From the NCBI RefSeq assembly GCF_007747795.1, contig NZ_CP036275.1:1626501-1690500 (forward strand): a DNA stretch of 64,000 nt, given 5' to 3'. Position 1 is the first letter of the stretch, and each line of letters opens with the position of its first letter. Below are positions 25,274 through 35,200 of this stretch, in pieces. Below the pieces are notes generated by a model, which saw nothing but the letters and a program-made list of their open reading frames with translations, searched no databases and was not told where the DNA came from. A program made the translations under genes and the position numbers. This DNA comes from Maioricimonas rarisocia (GTDB taxonomy: Bacteria > Planctomycetota > Planctomycetia > Planctomycetales > Planctomycetaceae).

Positions 25274-26941
25274 ATGTCGTGCCTGAGGCTGGGCGTTGTG
25301 TTGGCTGCGCTGGTGGTCGTCTCGTCTGTGGGGCAGACGGCAGAGCCGCAGGAATCGGCGGAGTCGATCAAGAAGCTGATCCTGCCGGGCGAGGCGTTTC
25401 GGCTCGAAGGTCGACCGGCGTTCGTCATGCTGCCTCCCGAAGAGAAACGAACGTCTCCGCAGCCCTGGATCATGTACGCGCCGACGCTGCCAACCTCTCC
25501 GGACAAACACGAAAAGTGGATGCACGAGCAGTTTCTCGCAGCCGGTGTGGCCGTCGCGGGGATCGACGCCGGCGAAGCGTACGGCAGTCCGGAAGGTCAG
25601 CGGCTGATGTCGGTCCTGTACGAGGAGCTGACAGAAAACCGGGGATTCGCACCCAGACCGTGCCTGTTCGGGCGCAGCCGCGGGGGACTGTGGGTGAGCA
25701 GCTGGGCCATCGCGAATCCCAACAGGGTGGCGGGCATCATCGGCATCTACCCCGTCTACGATCTGACGACCTATCCGGGATTGAAGCGGGCCGCACCGGC
25801 GTACGAACTGACGCCGGAGGAACTCGAGCGGCGGCTGGCCGAGTACAATCCGATCGAGCGGATTGAGGTTCTCGCGAAGGCCGATATTCCGGTCTGCATC
25901 ATCCACGGAGATGACGACAAGGTCGTCCCTTTGAAGCAGAATTCGGCCGAGCTGCGCCGCCGCTACCAGCAGGCCGGCAAGGGAGGCCTCGTCGAGCTCA
26001 TCGTGGTGGAAGGGCAGGGGCACAACTACTGGGAAGGCTTCTTCCATTGCCAGTCCTGCGTCGACTTTGCGATCCGGCAGGCGAAGGCGGGAGCACGGCC
26101 GACTGCTGCCGCGGAGAATCGTCGCCGGTTGCAGGTTCCCGACGATGTTGAGGTCCAGCAGGATCTGGTCTTTTCCCGACCGGACGGGGAACCACTGCGG
26201 CTCGATCTGTACCGGCCGAAGCAGACCGAGGGCCGGCTGCCGGTCGTGATGTGGGTGCATGGGGGTGGCTGGAAGCAGGGGAGCAAGGAGCGTTGTCCGG
26301 CGGTCTATCTTGCTCAACACGGCTTCGCGGTCGCCAGCATCCAGTATCGCCTGACCGACCGCGCACAGTGGCCGGCGCAGATCGACGACTGCCGGGCGGC
26401 CGTCCGCTGGCTCCGCAGTCATGCCGACGAGTACGGACTTGACGGCGAGCGCATCGGTGCGTGGGGTGGCTCGGCAGGCGGGCATCTGGTGGCGCTGCTG
26501 GGGACGCTCGATACTCCGGCGGACGAAGCGGTCAGCAGCCGTGTGCAGGCGGTCTGTGACTGGTACGGTCCGTCCGATCTGCTCACCATGCCGCCGAACG
26601 TCGTCTCGGAAAAGCGGTCGCGGGAGCAGGTGGCTGCAAGTAACGGGGCAAAGCTGCTGGGAAGTCCGGTTCCCGACGTGCCGGAGCTGGCCCGGCAGGC
26701 GAGTGCCCTTTATCAGGTCTCCTCAGACGATCCGCCGTTTCTCATCATGCATGGTGAAAAGGACCCCGGCGTGCCGCTCGAGCAGAGCGAGCGGCTGCAT
26801 GACCGGCTGACTCAGGCGGGCGTTTCATCGACGCTGCACGTTGTTCCCGGTGCGGGCCATGGCGGGAAGGAATTCCGGACCTCTGCCGTGCGGGCCGTTG
26901 TACGGAAGTTCTTTGAGCAGCATCTTCACACGTCCGAATGA
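25274..26941 (+). CDS. Secreted protein with two alpha/beta-hydrolase (esterase) domains
   Basis: A 555-aa protein with a signal peptide (about residues 1-23). The first alpha/beta-hydrolase domain (about 40-270) has nucleophile elbow GRS135RGG, an acidic HGDDD and a GQGHNY histidine. The second (about 290-555) is of the BD-FAE/hormone-sensitive-lipase kind, with oxyanion HGGGW, elbow GGS400AGG, HGEKDP and GAGHGG. Both sets of catalytic residues look intact, so it may remove two kinds of ester. The ATG at 25274 follows GGAAGG; a TTG at 25244 is in frame but lacks a leader. It overlaps or nearly abuts the next esterase gene. Confidence 0.87.
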   Translation: MSCLRLGVVLAALVVVSSVGQTAEPQESAESIKKLILPGEAFRLEGRPAFVMLPPEEKRTSPQPWIMYAPTLPTSPDKHEKWMHEQFLAAGVAVAGIDAGEAYGSPEGQRLMSVLYEELTENRGFAPRPCLFGRSRGGLWVSSWAIANPNRVAGIIGIYPVYDLTTYPGLKRAAPAYELTPEELERRLAEYNPIERIEVLAKADIPVCIIHGDDDKVVPLKQNSAELRRRYQQAGKGGLVELIVVEGQGHNYWEGFFHCQSCVDFAIRQAKAGARPTAAAENRRRLQVPDDVEVQQDLVFSRPDGEPLRLDLYRPKQTEGRLPVVMWVHGGGWKQGSKERCPAVYLAQHGFAVASIQYRLTDRAQWPAQIDDCRAAVRWLRSHADEYGLDGERIGAWGGSAGGHLVALLGTLDTPADEAVSSRVQAVCDWYGPSDLLTMPPNVVSEKRSREQVAASNGAKLLGSPVPDVPELARQASALYQVSSDDPPFLIMHGEKDPGVPLEQSERLHDRLTQAGVSSTLHVVPGAGHGGKEFRTSAVRAVVRKFFEQHLHTSE

Positions 26942-26964
26942 ACATTATCACCGGAGACAGTCTC

Positions 26965-27891
26965 ATGTTGATCCGACTGGCGATCCTGTGCGGTGCTTTT
27001 CTGCTTGCGGGCACGACCACCTCTGCTGAGGAGCCGGTGAAGGTCTTTCTGCTGGCCGGCCAGTCCAACATGCAGGGGCATGGCCGTGTCGAGGCCGTGC
27101 CGAAGGCGAACGATGGCAAGGGCTCGCTGGAGTGGCTTGTCGACAATCCCGCGACGAAAGAGCGTTTCGCCCACCTGGTGGACGGCGCGGGGGAGTGGAC
27201 GACTCGGGAGGACGTCCACATCTGGTATCTCGGTCGGTCCGGCGGACTGCGGCCCGGCTTTGGCGTCCGCGAGGGCTTCATCGGGCCCGAACTCGGATTC
27301 GGTCACGCGGTCGGCGACGCCCTCGAAGAAGCCGTCGTGCTGATCAAGATGTCGTGGGGAGGCAAGAGCCTGGCGAAAGACTTCCGACCGCCGAGTGCCG
27401 GCGGCGAAGTGGGTTCGTACTACGGCGATCTGATCCGGCTGACGAAGGGCGTCCTGGAGAATCGGGACGACGTCTTTCCGCAGCATGCCGGCCGGGAGTT
27501 CGAGCTGGCCGGCTTCGGCTGGCATCAGGGCTGGAACGACCGGGTGAACCAGCAGTTCAACGACGAGTACGAACAGAACCTGGCGCACTTCATCCGGGAT
27601 ATCCGCCGCGATCTCGATGCCCCGAATCTGCCGTTCGTGATCGCCGAGACCGGCATGCGCGGCCGGGAAGAAAAGCATCCGCGGGCCCTGTCGCTGATGA
27701 AGGCTCAGGCGGCGGTGGCCGAGTACGAGGAGTTTCGCGGCAACGTGGCGTTCGTCGGCACGCGAGACTTCTGGCGACCGGAAGACGAGTCGCCATCAAA
27801 GCAGGGGTATCACTGGAACAGCAACGCCGAGACGTATTACATGATCGGTGAAGCAATGGGCCAGGCGATGGTGAAGCTACTGGAGAAGTAG
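26965..27891 (+). CDS. Secreted sialate O-acetylesterase-like (SASA/DUF303) protein
   Basis: A 308-aa SGNH-type esterase: signal peptide to about residue 21, nucleophile S34 in LLAGQSNMQGHG, the GGKSL loop and FGWHQGWND block. Family members deacetylate sialic acids or other acetylated sugars. The ATG at 26965 has GGAGA at good distance and starts the signal peptide; an ATG at 26938 overlaps the previous stop (ATGA) and could give a nine-residue longer form. Both esterases probably form one operon aimed at acetylated glycans. Confidence 0.88.
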   Translation: MLIRLAILCGAFLLAGTTTSAEEPVKVFLLAGQSNMQGHGRVEAVPKANDGKGSLEWLVDNPATKERFAHLVDGAGEWTTREDVHIWYLGRSGGLRPGFGVREGFIGPELGFGHAVGDALEEAVVLIKMSWGGKSLAKDFRPPSAGGEVGSYYGDLIRLTKGVLENRDDVFPQHAGREFELAGFGWHQGWNDRVNQQFNDEYEQNLAHFIRDIRRDLDAPNLPFVIAETGMRGREEKHPRALSLMKAQAAVAEYEEFRGNVAFVGTRDFWRPEDESPSKQGYHWNSNAETYYMIGEAMGQAMVKLLEK

Positions 27892-28214
27892 CGCATCTGG
27901 GATAAGAAATGCTGTTCGGCGCCGCTGGCGAGATGTCTGCGATCGGGGTATGGTGAAGTGTACATCTGACCCGTTCCTTACAGACTGCTGACAGGCAGTG
28001 TACATCGGTGCGCGTTGGACAGAATCGTGTCACGCACCGACTACCATGCGGTCGGTCGCGGGCGTGGGACACAAGAGGGTTCCACGCTCCATCGATGGCG
28101 CGGACTGTCGGCAGCGGAGGGCCCCCGCTGCACGAACGGTTGCCGTGCCATCCGGGGGGACGCTGTACCGGGCCCGATCGGGTTCGTGCCGATACGACGG
28201 CACGAAGCACTGCG
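27892..28214. promoter_or_regulatory. Leader region of WYL regulator with direct repeats
   Basis: 323 bp without a gene. AGTGTACATC occurs twice, at 27957-27966 and 27997-28006, exactly 40 bp apart. Further on, 28036-28056 is a hairpin (ACCGAC/GTCGGT) and 28027-28035 resembles the end of the R5 element (GTGTCACGC). Confidence 0.4.
27957..28006. repeat. Two AGTGTACATC boxes, 40-bp period
   Basis: Exact 10-bp direct repeats containing the palindrome TGTACA, about 210 bp before the WYL regulator start. Possible operator sites for that regulator; not proven. Confidence 0.45.
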
Positions 28215-29225
28215 ATGTCGAATGATTCGCCACTCGTTCGTCAGTGGACACTGCTTCGGCACCTGGACGGTTGTGGTTCCGGCCGGACCGTCGAAGAACT
28301 GGCCACGGCTCTGGATGTCAATGTCCGCACGATCCGCCGGGACCTGAAGAAGCTCAGGGATCTGGCATTTCCGGTTGAGGAAGAGACCGGCAAGTACGGT
28401 CGTATCACCTACCGCCTGAGCAGCACCTGGCATCGAACCGAACTGCGGTTCACCTTCGAGGAGGCGGTGGCGCTGCTGGTCCTGGCCCGGGGCTTTCTCG
28501 AACGAATGGCCGGGACCCCGTTCTGGCGGGCCGCCCGCAGCGCCTTCAGGAAGATCAGTGCGACGCTGGATGATCGCGCGGTCCGGCACCTGGAGCGGCT
28601 GGACGGGCGGTTGTACCAGACGAACGTCGGGGCCAGCGACTATTCCCGCAAGGAAGCTCTGATCGACGCGCTGATGGTCGGCATCGAAGACCGCAAGATC
28701 GTCAGCGTCACCTATCAGTCACTCAAGGCGACCGAACCGGTGACGTACGACATCTATCCGTACGGAATGGTCTATCACCGCGGGTCGCTGTACGTCATTG
28801 CCTACGCTCCCGATCACGAACAGATGAGGCACTACAAGGTGGACCGCATGGTCGAGGCTGTCGCCAGCAACCTGCCGTTCAACCGGGACGAGTCGTTCGA
28901 CCTTTCGAGCTATATGCGGGAATCGTTCGGTGTCTTTCAGGGAGACGGAGAAGTCGAGGTGGTTGTCCGCTTCAGTGCCCAGGTGGCCCGATACGTTGAG
29001 GAGTCGCAGTTTCACGAAAGCCAGACACTGAAGAAACAGAAGGACGGTTCCGTCATCGCACGGTTCCGGCTGTCGACGACCGAGGAGATCAAGTGGTGGA
29101 TCCTGAGCTTTGGCAGCAGTGCGACGGTCCTCGAACCGGAGTCGCTGCGCGAGGAGCTCGCCACGGAACTGGAAGAGATGCTCCGCAGGTATCGGGATTC
29201 ACCCGGAGAAGTCCCCGAACCGTAG
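28215..29225 (+). CDS. WYL-domain transcriptional regulator (YafY-like)
   Basis: A 336-aa protein: N-terminal winged helix-turn-helix (about residues 8-62; TVEELATALDVNVRTIRRDL), a middle WYL domain (about 150-220, with YPYGMVYHRGSLYVIAY), and a C-terminal WCX extension. WYL regulators often sense nucleic-acid or nucleotide ligands and control DNA-damage or anti-phage genes (for example BrxR and CapW). The start at 28215 is where the HTH begins; the frame continues upstream through non-protein-like sequence. It is 49 bp ahead of a NERD-helicase on the same strand. Confidence 0.9.
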   Translation: MSNDSPLVRQWTLLRHLDGCGSGRTVEELATALDVNVRTIRRDLKKLRDLAFPVEEETGKYGRITYRLSSTWHRTELRFTFEEAVALLVLARGFLERMAGTPFWRAARSAFRKISATLDDRAVRHLERLDGRLYQTNVGASDYSRKEALIDALMVGIEDRKIVSVTYQSLKATEPVTYDIYPYGMVYHRGSLYVIAYAPDHEQMRHYKVDRMVEAVASNLPFNRDESFDLSSYMRESFGVFQGDGEVEVVVRFSAQVARYVEESQFHESQTLKKQKDGSVIARFRLSTTEEIKWWILSFGSSATVLEPESLREELATELEEMLRRYRDSPGEVPEP

Positions 29226-29274
29226 CCTGCTCCTGTCTGCCTGCCGCCCCTGCTTCTCCCACCGGACGAACACC

Positions 29275-30906
29275 ATGGCCCGCATGATTCCTTCCATCTG
29301 GCCGCACGAGACTCTCAGCAGTGCCGAGCGGCGGCTGTACAACGCGCTCGAAGAGCAGCTCGATGATGACTTCACGGTCATCCACAGCCTGCCGTGGCTC
29401 GACGAGACCCGCAAGATCTTCCAGCAGGGGGAATGTGACTTTCTGGTTCTGCACCCCGAACATGGCCTGCTGGTGCTCGAAGCGAAGTCGGGCGGCGTGA
29501 ATTACGACGGTCCGAGTCGGACCTGGCTGCGGCCGGGGGGCGGACGGCTCAATAAAGATCCGTTCCTGCAGGCTCAGGAGAGTGTGCATCACTTCAACCG
29601 GCTGCTGCGACGGGAGGTGTCGGGCTGGAGCCAGTCGAACCCACCGTTCGGCTACGCGGTGGTATTTCCGGAAGCCGATCAGATCCTGGGGCGATTGCCA
29701 CCGCACGTCACGCCGCAACTCATCATTGCCGAGCCGGACATGGACTGCCTGCAGGATCGCATGGTGTCCCTGCTGCAGCACTTCCGGAAGCCGAAGTCCC
29801 GGATGAGCGGCGACGTCTACCGGGCGGCGATCGAACGGCTGCTTCCGGAGTTCCAGATCGTCCGCAGCCTTTCTTCGCAGCTCGATGACCAGGAGCGGGG
29901 CCTGGCCCGTCTGACTGCCGAGCAGATCCGGCTGCTGGAGGCGATGGATGGCAATCTGCGGCTGCTGGTCGAAGGGTGTGCCGGTTCGGGAAAGACGCTG
30001 CTGGCACTCGAGAAGTCGATGCGGCTGGCGCATGAGGGCAAGCGGGTGCTGCTGCTCTGCTTCAACATTCCTCTGGCGGACTGGCTGCGAAAGCGGGTGG
30101 GAGAGGCCGGCCTGCCGATCGACGTGTTTCATTTTCATGGATTGTGCGAGCACGTGGTTCGTGCGACAGGCGGCACATTTGAAGTTCCCGCCGATGCGGG
30201 CAGTTCGTTCTGGGAGGAAGAGGCCGCCGACATGCTCTCGCAGTCACTTCCCGGATTCGCGAAGCGATACGACGCGGTGATCGTGGACGAGGGGCAGGAC
30301 TTCTGCGCGCACTGGTGGATTCCCATCGAGGAACTGCTGGAGAACCCGGACGAAGGGCAGCTGTACATCTTTCACGATCCGGAACAGAACATCTTCAACC
30401 GCGAGAACGGATTTCCCTTTGCATCGCCGAACCTGCGGCTGCGGGTCAACTGCCGCAACACGCACCAGATCGCTTCGTTCGTCAACGAAATGGCCGGGTT
30501 GCAATCCCGACCGGCCGACTTCTGCGTGCCGGGGTCGGAACCGGTCGAACATGTGGTTGCCTCTGACGAAGAAGAGCTGCAGGAGGCGTCCCGCACCCTG
30601 CAGGAACTGGTCGAGGTGGAGAAGGTCGACCCGCAGCGGATCGTGATCATCGGTCGTCGCCGGCTGGAGAATTCTCCGTACGCCGGTGCCACGCTGCTGG
30701 ATGGCCTGCGGATCGCCAGTGAAGTGGATGCGATTGCGGACGGGGCCGCGATCCGTTACGCCACGATCTACCGCTTCAAGGGACTGGAAGCGGACTGCGC
30801 CGTTCTCACTGGATTTCGGCGACCTGCAGACGGCATCCCGTCGCGGGAGCTGTACGTCGCGGCGTCGCGGGCGAAGATGCTGCTGCATGTGATGTACCGG
30901 GAGTGA
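29275..30906 (+). CDS. NERD nuclease-like domain fused to UvrD-like helicase
   Basis: A 543-aa protein. Residues about 15-130 are a NERD domain with the restriction-endonuclease-type pattern D55 (ECDFLVLHP) and E69-A-K71 (VLEAKSGG). From about 205 on there is a superfamily-1 helicase: Walker A GCAGSGK240T, Walker B VDEGQD (338-342), motif NCRN, and IYRFKGLEADCAV near the end, with a closing VAASRAK. It lacks the long insertions of full UvrD. It would bind and possibly cut and unwind nucleic acid. It lies between the WYL regulator and a Mre11-like nuclease, 67 bp before the latter. Confidence 0.9.
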   Translation: MARMIPSIWPHETLSSAERRLYNALEEQLDDDFTVIHSLPWLDETRKIFQQGECDFLVLHPEHGLLVLEAKSGGVNYDGPSRTWLRPGGGRLNKDPFLQAQESVHHFNRLLRREVSGWSQSNPPFGYAVVFPEADQILGRLPPHVTPQLIIAEPDMDCLQDRMVSLLQHFRKPKSRMSGDVYRAAIERLLPEFQIVRSLSSQLDDQERGLARLTAEQIRLLEAMDGNLRLLVEGCAGSGKTLLALEKSMRLAHEGKRVLLLCFNIPLADWLRKRVGEAGLPIDVFHFHGLCEHVVRATGGTFEVPADAGSSFWEEEAADMLSQSLPGFAKRYDAVIVDEGQDFCAHWWIPIEELLENPDEGQLYIFHDPEQNIFNRENGFPFASPNLRLRVNCRNTHQIASFVNEMAGLQSRPADFCVPGSEPVEHVVASDEEELQEASRTLQELVEVEKVDPQRIVIIGRRRLENSPYAGATLLDGLRIASEVDAIADGAAIRYATIYRFKGLEADCAVLTGFRRPADGIPSRELYVAASRAKMLLHVMYRE

Positions 30907-30973
30907 GCGCCGACTGCACGGCAGACGGCGACCTGGTCCCCATGATTTTCATTCAAGACAGATCGCATCGATC

Positions 30974-32230
30974 ATGTTTCGATTCATACACGCGGCCGAC
31001 ATTCACCTCGACAGCCCGCTGAGGGGCCTCGAGCAGTATGAGGGAGCGCCGGTCGACGAGATCCGTTCCGCCACGCGGCGTGCGCTCGAGCGGCTGGTCC
31101 AGCTGGCGATCGAGGAACAGGTCGCTTTCGTGCTGATTGCCGGCGACCTCTACGACGGCGACTGGACCGACTACAACACCGGACTGTTCTTCAACAGTCA
31201 GATGACGCGGCTGAAGGAGGCGGAGATTCCGGTCTTTCTGATCTCCGGTAACCACGATGCCGCCAACCGGATGACGCGGTCACTCAAGCTGCCGGACAAC
31301 GTCGTCATGTTTCCGCACGACGCACCGGCCACCGAAGTCCTGGAAGAGTTCGGCGTCGCCATACACGGGCAGAGCTTTGCCACGCAGGCGGTCACGGAGG
31401 ACCTGTCGCAGTCGTATCCACCGGCACGAAGCGGCCTGGTTAACATCGGCGTTCTGCACACCAGCGCGACCGGCCGGGAGGGGCACGAGAACTATGCCCC
31501 CTGTACGGTCGAGGGACTGAAGACACGCGGCTACGACTACTGGGCCCTCGGACATGTGCACACCCGCGAAGAGCTCAACGAGTCGCCACATGTGATCTTC
31601 CCGGGCAATATCCAGGGACGGCACATCCGCGAGACGGGGCCAAAGGGATGTTACCTCTGCACCGTGGAGAATGACCGGACGATCGTGCCGGAGTTCCGCA
31701 CGCTGGACGTCTTTCGCTGGGAACTGGCGAACGTCGATCTGGGAGGCGTTGATTCGGCGGACGATCTGCCCGGTGTGGTCGCGGAGTCACTCCGGGCGTG
31801 TCGCGAAGCAGCGGACGGCTTGCCGCTGGCTGTCCGGGTCGAACTGACCGGCGAGACGGCGGTGCATGACGAATTGCTTGGCGAGCGGGAACGGTGGACG
31901 AACGAGATTCGCAGTATCGCCCTCGATGCGGGGAGTGGAGCGATCTGGGTCGAGAAGGTTCGCATCCGGACGTCGCCGGTTCGTGTCGAGACGCCCGTCG
32001 AGCCCGCCGGCGACGATCCGATGGGAGAACTGGCGGAGATCCTTGAAGGACTGCGTACGGGCCCTGCGGCATTCGAGACGTACGACATCGACTTCCGGAA
32101 GCTGCCATCGAAGCTCCCCACGGACCTGCGCGAACTGCTTGCCGTCAACGACCCCGACTGGTGCCGGTCGATCGTGGACGAGGCGGAATCGCTGCTGCAT
32201 CACACCCTGCGTGGAAAGGCTGCGAAGTGA
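30974..32230 (+). CDS. Mre11/SbcD-like DNA repair exonuclease subunit (YhaO-like)
   Basis: A 418-aa calcineurin-fold nuclease. Metal-binding motifs occur in order: AADIHLDSPL (D9, H11), AGDLYDG, SGNHD, and GHVHTRE. The C-terminal part is of the YhaO rather than the E. coli SbcD kind. It is expected to pair with the ATPase encoded next, whose GTG start overlaps this stop by three bases (GTGA), showing tight coupling. Acts on DNA ends or hairpins in the cytoplasm; the exact substrate is not known. Confidence 0.93.
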   Translation: MFRFIHAADIHLDSPLRGLEQYEGAPVDEIRSATRRALERLVQLAIEEQVAFVLIAGDLYDGDWTDYNTGLFFNSQMTRLKEAEIPVFLISGNHDAANRMTRSLKLPDNVVMFPHDAPATEVLEEFGVAIHGQSFATQAVTEDLSQSYPPARSGLVNIGVLHTSATGREGHENYAPCTVEGLKTRGYDYWALGHVHTREELNESPHVIFPGNIQGRHIRETGPKGCYLCTVENDRTIVPEFRTLDVFRWELANVDLGGVDSADDLPGVVAESLRACREAADGLPLAVRVELTGETAVHDELLGERERWTNEIRSIALDAGSGAIWVEKVRIRTSPVRVETPVEPAGDDPMGELAEILEGLRTGPAAFETYDIDFRKLPSKLPTDLRELLAVNDPDWCRSIVDEAESLLHHTLRGKAAK

Positions 32231-35200
32231 AGATTGCTGAACTGAAGCTGATCGCCTTCGGCCCGTTTACGGATCAGACGCTCGACCTGTCGGCGGGCGC
32301 GGAGGGTCTGCACGTCATCCACGGCCCGAACGAGGCGGGGAAGAGTTCGACGCTGCGGGCGATCCGGGATCTGCTGTTCGGAATTCCCTCCCGCAGCGAC
32401 GACAACTTTCTTCATGCGTATCCGAAGATGCGGCTCGGGGGGACGCTCGCCAACCGACAGGGTGAGCGGCTCGAATTCGTCCGCCGCAAGGGGAACAAGG
32501 GAACGCTCCGCGACGGAGAGGATCGGGGGCAGATCGGGGACGATGCGCTCCTTCCGTTCATCGGAACGGTGGGGGAGAATCTGTTCGAGACACTGTTCGG
32601 CATCGACTACGACCGGCTGCACGCCGGAGGGCAGGAGATCCTCGCCGAGGGGGGTGAGATCGGCAAGCTGCTGTTCTCTGCCGGCGGCGTTGGCAATCTG
32701 AAGCAGCATGAGGCGGATCTGCAGGAACGTCTGGACGACCTGTACAAGGCAGGCGGAAAGAAACAGGTGGTTTCGGAGTTGCTGCGGGACCTGCGCGAGA
32801 AGCAGAAGGAGTTGCGGGAACTGCAGCTCTCGGCGGACGTGTGGACGACGCACGAGCAGAACCTTCGGGAAGCGGAGAAGCGGTACGGGCAACTCGACGC
32901 AGAACTGCGGGAGAGGCGGGGAGAGCGGGATCGACTGGACCGGTTTCGTGCGGCTCTACCGTCCATCAGTCGCTGGCGGCAGGCGTGTGAGTCGCTCGAC
33001 GACCTGGGGGAGGGGCCGCTTCTTCCGGATGACTTCGGAGAACGCCGCGACCATGTTCTGCCGGCTCTGGCTCTGGCCGAGTCACGACAGCAGGAAGCAA
33101 ACACGCGCCTGTCACAGATTGTCGAAGAGCTTGGGGACCTCGACGTCTCAGATGACCTGCTCGCTGAGCATGAGCTGATTGGCGGGCTGCAGAAGAAGCT
33201 GGGACGGTACGACTCGGCAATGCAGGATCGGCCGGGCCTTTCGAACAAGCGGGAGACGGCGGATGAGCTCGCCCGTGAGTTGCTCCGTGATCTGGGACGG
33301 GAACCGGACCTGGCGCAGATTGACAGTCTCCGCATTCCGACTACGCAGCGGACCCGCATTCACGAACTGGCCAGCGAGTCGGGCAGCCTCGTCGAGCGGC
33401 TGAAGGTGGCCCGCTCGACCGTGCAGGAGCTGACAGGGGAACTGGCCCGTGCGGAGGAGGAACTCAAAGACCTGGGGCAGCCCGGCGACGCCGGCGAAAT
33501 TCGTGCGGCTGTTCAGCAGGTTCTGCAGCGGGGCAACCTCGAGGAACAGCGGGACGAGATCCGGCAGGATGTCCAGCAGCGCCAGAGCGACGCGGATGTG
33601 TTACTGGCTCAGCTTCCGCTGTGGAAGGGGACCATCGAGGAGTGTGAGCGGCTGGCCGTTCCTGCCGAGGAGACGATCGAACGATTCGATGCCGAGTTCC
33701 GCAGCCTTGAGTCTGAACGGGTTCAGCTTCGCTCCCGTCAGGAGGAGGTCGAGGGCGAACTGCAGCGACTGCAGACCGAACTTGACCGCCTCGAAGGGGG
33801 AGGGGAGATCCCGACCGAGCAGGAACTTGAGGAGGCCCGGCAACAGCGGGACCGGGGCTGGCGGCTGATTCTTCAGGAGTGGCAACAGAAGGAGGCCGAT
33901 GAGTCGGCCAAAGAGTGGCTGAGCCGGTATCCCGGCATCGACGATCTTGCCGAGGCGTATCGCGTTAGCGTCGCAGGTGCAGACGACCTGGCCGACCGCC
34001 TGCGACGCGAAGCTGACCGCGTCGCCGAGAAGCAGCAGCTCTCAAGTCAGAGGAGTCGACTGGAAGATCAACTGAAAGAACTGGAGGCGAAGCTCGGCGA
34101 GGTCGGTGATCGCCTTGAGCAGAAAGAAGAAGAGTGGAAGAACCAGTGGCAGCCACTCGGCATTGTCCCGCGGACTCCCCCCGAGATGCGCAGCTGGCGA
34201 AGCCAGCAGCAGGAACTGTCGCGTCATTGTGCCGAGCTCCGGGCGACGCGGTCGCGCATGGCGGAACTCGAAGAGGTTATCGACGCCGCACGGTCATCGC
34301 TGATCCAGGTCCTTTCAGCGGCCGGCCTCGGCGATGGCAGTGACGGGATGTCGCTGCGGGAGTTACTGCAGCGATGCCAGTCGCGACTAGAGGAGATCGA
34401 TCAGCAGACGAACGAGTTCGATCGGCTGATGGAGCGGCAGGAGGACGTGCGACGTCGTCTCGAGAAGGCCGGCCGGGAAGAGGAAACGGCCGAGTCAGAA
34501 CTGAAAGCGTGGCGGGATCAGTGGGCGAAGGCGATCGAGCCGCTTGGCCTCGAGGCCGAGGCGTCCGCACGTCAGGTGACGGAGATGCTGGAACAGGTCA
34601 ACCGGCTGTTCGACCAGTTCAATGACTCGCGCAGCTTCGCGTCGCGGATCGAGGAGATTGATCGTTTCGTCGAGCAGTTCGAGCAGGAAGTGCGCGGTAT
34701 CGCCAATCGGCTGGCTCCCGAGATTGCTGAGCAGCCGGTGGTCGAGATCGCCGCATTGCTCAACCGCAGTCTTCAGGAAGCGACTCGTCTGGAGCAGCAG
34801 CGCAACACCTTGAGATCGGAGCAGGAGAAGACGCAGCAGCGACTGAATGCCGCGACAGAAGAAATCCGGACTCTGCGTGCCGAGCTGGATCAGCTTCGCG
34901 AGCTGGCCGGGTGCAGCAGTTCCGACGACCTGCAGGATGTCTGGCAGACGTTTCTGGAGCGTCGCGAACTGAAAGGCAAACAGTCGGCTGCCGAGGATCA
35001 ATTGCGACAGTTCAGCGGTGGCCTGACGGTCGAGGAATTCGTCGCCGCGGCGGAACAGGAGAATCCGGACGAACTCGGGCATCGGATTGAAGAACTGGAC
35101 CGGCAGATCCGGACACTTCAGGCCGAGCTGGAACAGGTCATCACACGCATTGCCGACGAGAAGAATGCCCTCAAGCAGTGGGGCGGCAGCGACGCGGCAG

